This document shows positions 6,432 through 6,664 of a DNA stretch of 6,664 nt, piece by piece (the stretch's first letter is position 1; each line of letters opens with the position of its first letter). The notes beneath the pieces were generated by a model. That model ran no database searches and was not told the origin of the DNA. It worked only from the letters and a program-made list of their open reading frames with translations. The stretch is from Candidatus Zixiibacteriota bacterium. GTDB taxonomy: Bacteria; Zixibacteria; MSB-5A5; GN15; FEB-12. Both the position numbers and the translations under genes were made by a program. The stretch lies in contig JAHIVM010000054.1 in NCBI GenBank assembly GCA_018816665.1, positions 1 to 6,664 on the forward strand, written 5' to 3'.

Positions 6432-6460
6432 TTGACACCGACGTCCGGCCACGGTATTAT
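6432..6460 (+). promoter_or_regulatory. Strong sigma70-type promoter of tRNA-Pro with GC-rich discriminator
   Basis: TTGACA (6432-6437, six of six) and TATTAT (6455-6460, five of six) are spaced by the ideal 17 bases. Transcription should begin near 6467, leaving a leader of about seven bases before the tRNA. The bases right after the -10 box (GCACCGC, 6461-6467) are GC-rich, as in stable-RNA promoters under stringent (ppGpp) control in E. coli. Such control here is inference. Confidence 0.75.
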
Positions 6461-6473
6461 GCACCGCTAGTAT

Positions 6474-6547
6474 CGGGGTGTGGCGCAGCCTGGTAGCGCG
6501 CTTGCTTTGGGAGCAAGAAGTCGTAGGTTCGAATCCTATCACCCCGA
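6474..6547 (+). tRNA. tRNA-Pro, anticodon UGG
   Basis: A complete 74-base cloverleaf is visible. The acceptor stem is CGGGGTG (6474-6480) with CACCCCG (6540-6546), and the discriminator is A6547. The D stem is GCGC/GCGC (6483-6486, 6496-6499) with GG in the loop. The anticodon stem is CTTGC/GCAAG (6501-6505, 6513-6517) with loop TTTGGGA, so the anticodon TGG is at 6508-6510 and G37 follows. The variable loop has five bases. The T stem is GTAGG/CCTAT with one G-U pair and loop TTCGAAT. The C1-G72 pair and A73 are the usual bacterial tRNA-Pro identity elements. CCA is not encoded (TAT follows), so a CCA-adding enzyme is needed. A T6 run starts two bases after the tRNA and may help end transcription. 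Confidence 0.97.
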
Positions 6548-6664
6548 TATTTTTTCTGCCCGGAATTTCCGCGCCGGTACCGTACCGCCCACCCCAAAAA
6601 TCACACCACAAAAAAAGCCGGCTCTTGCGAACCGGCTAAACTGGCCTGGTGGCTGAACGGGGCG
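6548..6664. other. Spacer to right edge, with possible 3' end of a minus-strand gene
   Basis: Apart from the T-run next to the tRNA and the terminator at 6610-6637, I see no gene here. A leftward reading frame entering from the right edge meets TAG at 6638-6636, directly at the terminator hairpin. It may be the last eight codons of a gene, but too little is visible to identify one. Confidence 0.35.
6610..6637 (-). terminator. Intrinsic terminator for a leftward gene beyond the right edge
   Basis: Read on the minus strand, AGCCGG (6637-6632) pairs with CCGGCT (6621-6616), with two further pairs possible inside after a mismatch, and is followed at once by a run of Ts (6616-6610). This is a standard stem plus U-tract. 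The plus strand has no T-run after the hairpin, so it acts leftward. It also shields tRNA-Pro from opposing transcription. Confidence 0.8.

Larger units (their letters stand above)
6287..6473. other. Divergent spacer between rlmN and tRNA-Pro
   Basis: The spacer holds the tRNA promoter (6432-6460), an inverted repeat (6341-6361) and the rlmN start region. On the minus strand a -10-like TACATT (6300-6295) lies only eight bases before the rlmN ATG, with TTGCAT (6322-6317) 16 bases further upstream as a poor -35. If real, the transcript would start at or next to the ATG. The rlmN ribosome binding site is weak (TTTAGGTCT before ATG). No protein gene is supported here. Confidence 0.55.

Noticed and set aside
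6548..6600. Short palindromes after the tRNA (CGGAATTTCCG and GGTACCGTACC) as possible terminator or protein sites.
   Set aside because: Both have loops too small to fold as hairpins (one base between the arms) and no T-run follows. They are short enough to occur by chance.
6641..6664. The right edge (GGCCTGG TG GCTGAACGGGGCG) resembles the 5' end of a tRNA of the Ser/Leu type.
   Set aside because: Only the putative acceptor 5' strand and part of the D arm are visible and no pairing can be tested. A leftward terminator directly next to it points to the end of a minus-strand gene instead. Sequence beyond 6664 would settle it.

Overview
The window reads as ordinary chromosomal DNA of a diderm (Gram-negative-type) bacterium. 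The evidence is a lipoprotein with a clear lipobox, two Sec-type signal peptides, a periplasmic-type S41 protease, strong AGGAGG ribosome binding sites and near-consensus sigma70-like promoters. The composition is moderately GC-rich. The tRNA gene does not encode its CCA end. Taxonomy cannot be fixed from this sequence. The style of the S41 protease (long C-terminal extension, YGGGGIIPD motif) would fit the FCB group or nearby uncultured phyla, but that is a low-confidence inference. I see no phage, insertion sequence, CRISPR array or integrase.

Layout, left to right. (1) 1-1191, minus strand: a two-gene operon. A membrane protein with a degenerate signal-peptidase-I-like domain (409-1191) is followed, with a 4-base TTGA stop/start overlap, by a HAD-superfamily phosphatase that runs off the left edge. 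(2) 1192-1545: a 354-base divergent spacer with two good rightward promoters and a possible structured leader. (3) 1546-3354, plus strand: an exported S41/CtpA-type protease with an intact Ser-Lys-Gln catalytic set. (4) 3381-3415: a 16-bp-stem bidirectional terminator between converging transcription units. (5) 3435-6286, minus strand: a compact three-gene operon. rlmN (23S rRNA/tRNA adenine C2-methyltransferase) comes first, then an exported 463-residue protein carrying helix-turn-helix-like segments, then a small lipoprotein. The second and third genes overlap by ATGA, and the second gene's Shine-Dalgarno sits on the rlmN stop codon. (6) 6287-6473: a divergent spacer holding an inverted repeat and a strong promoter for (7) tRNA-Pro(UGG) at 6474-6547. 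(8) 6610-6637: a leftward terminator, implying a minus-strand gene that begins beyond the right edge.

How the genes work together: the window mixes envelope functions (S41 protease, exported protein, lipoprotein, membrane SPase-like protein) with translation functions (RlmN, tRNA-Pro). The tight coupling of the exported 463-residue protein to the lipoprotein is the best hint of a shared envelope role. The most unusual items are the SPase-fold protein that appears to have lost its whole catalytic apparatus and the winged-helix-like domain inside a protein with a signal peptide. I do not find a clear new multi-gene defence or mobile system here.
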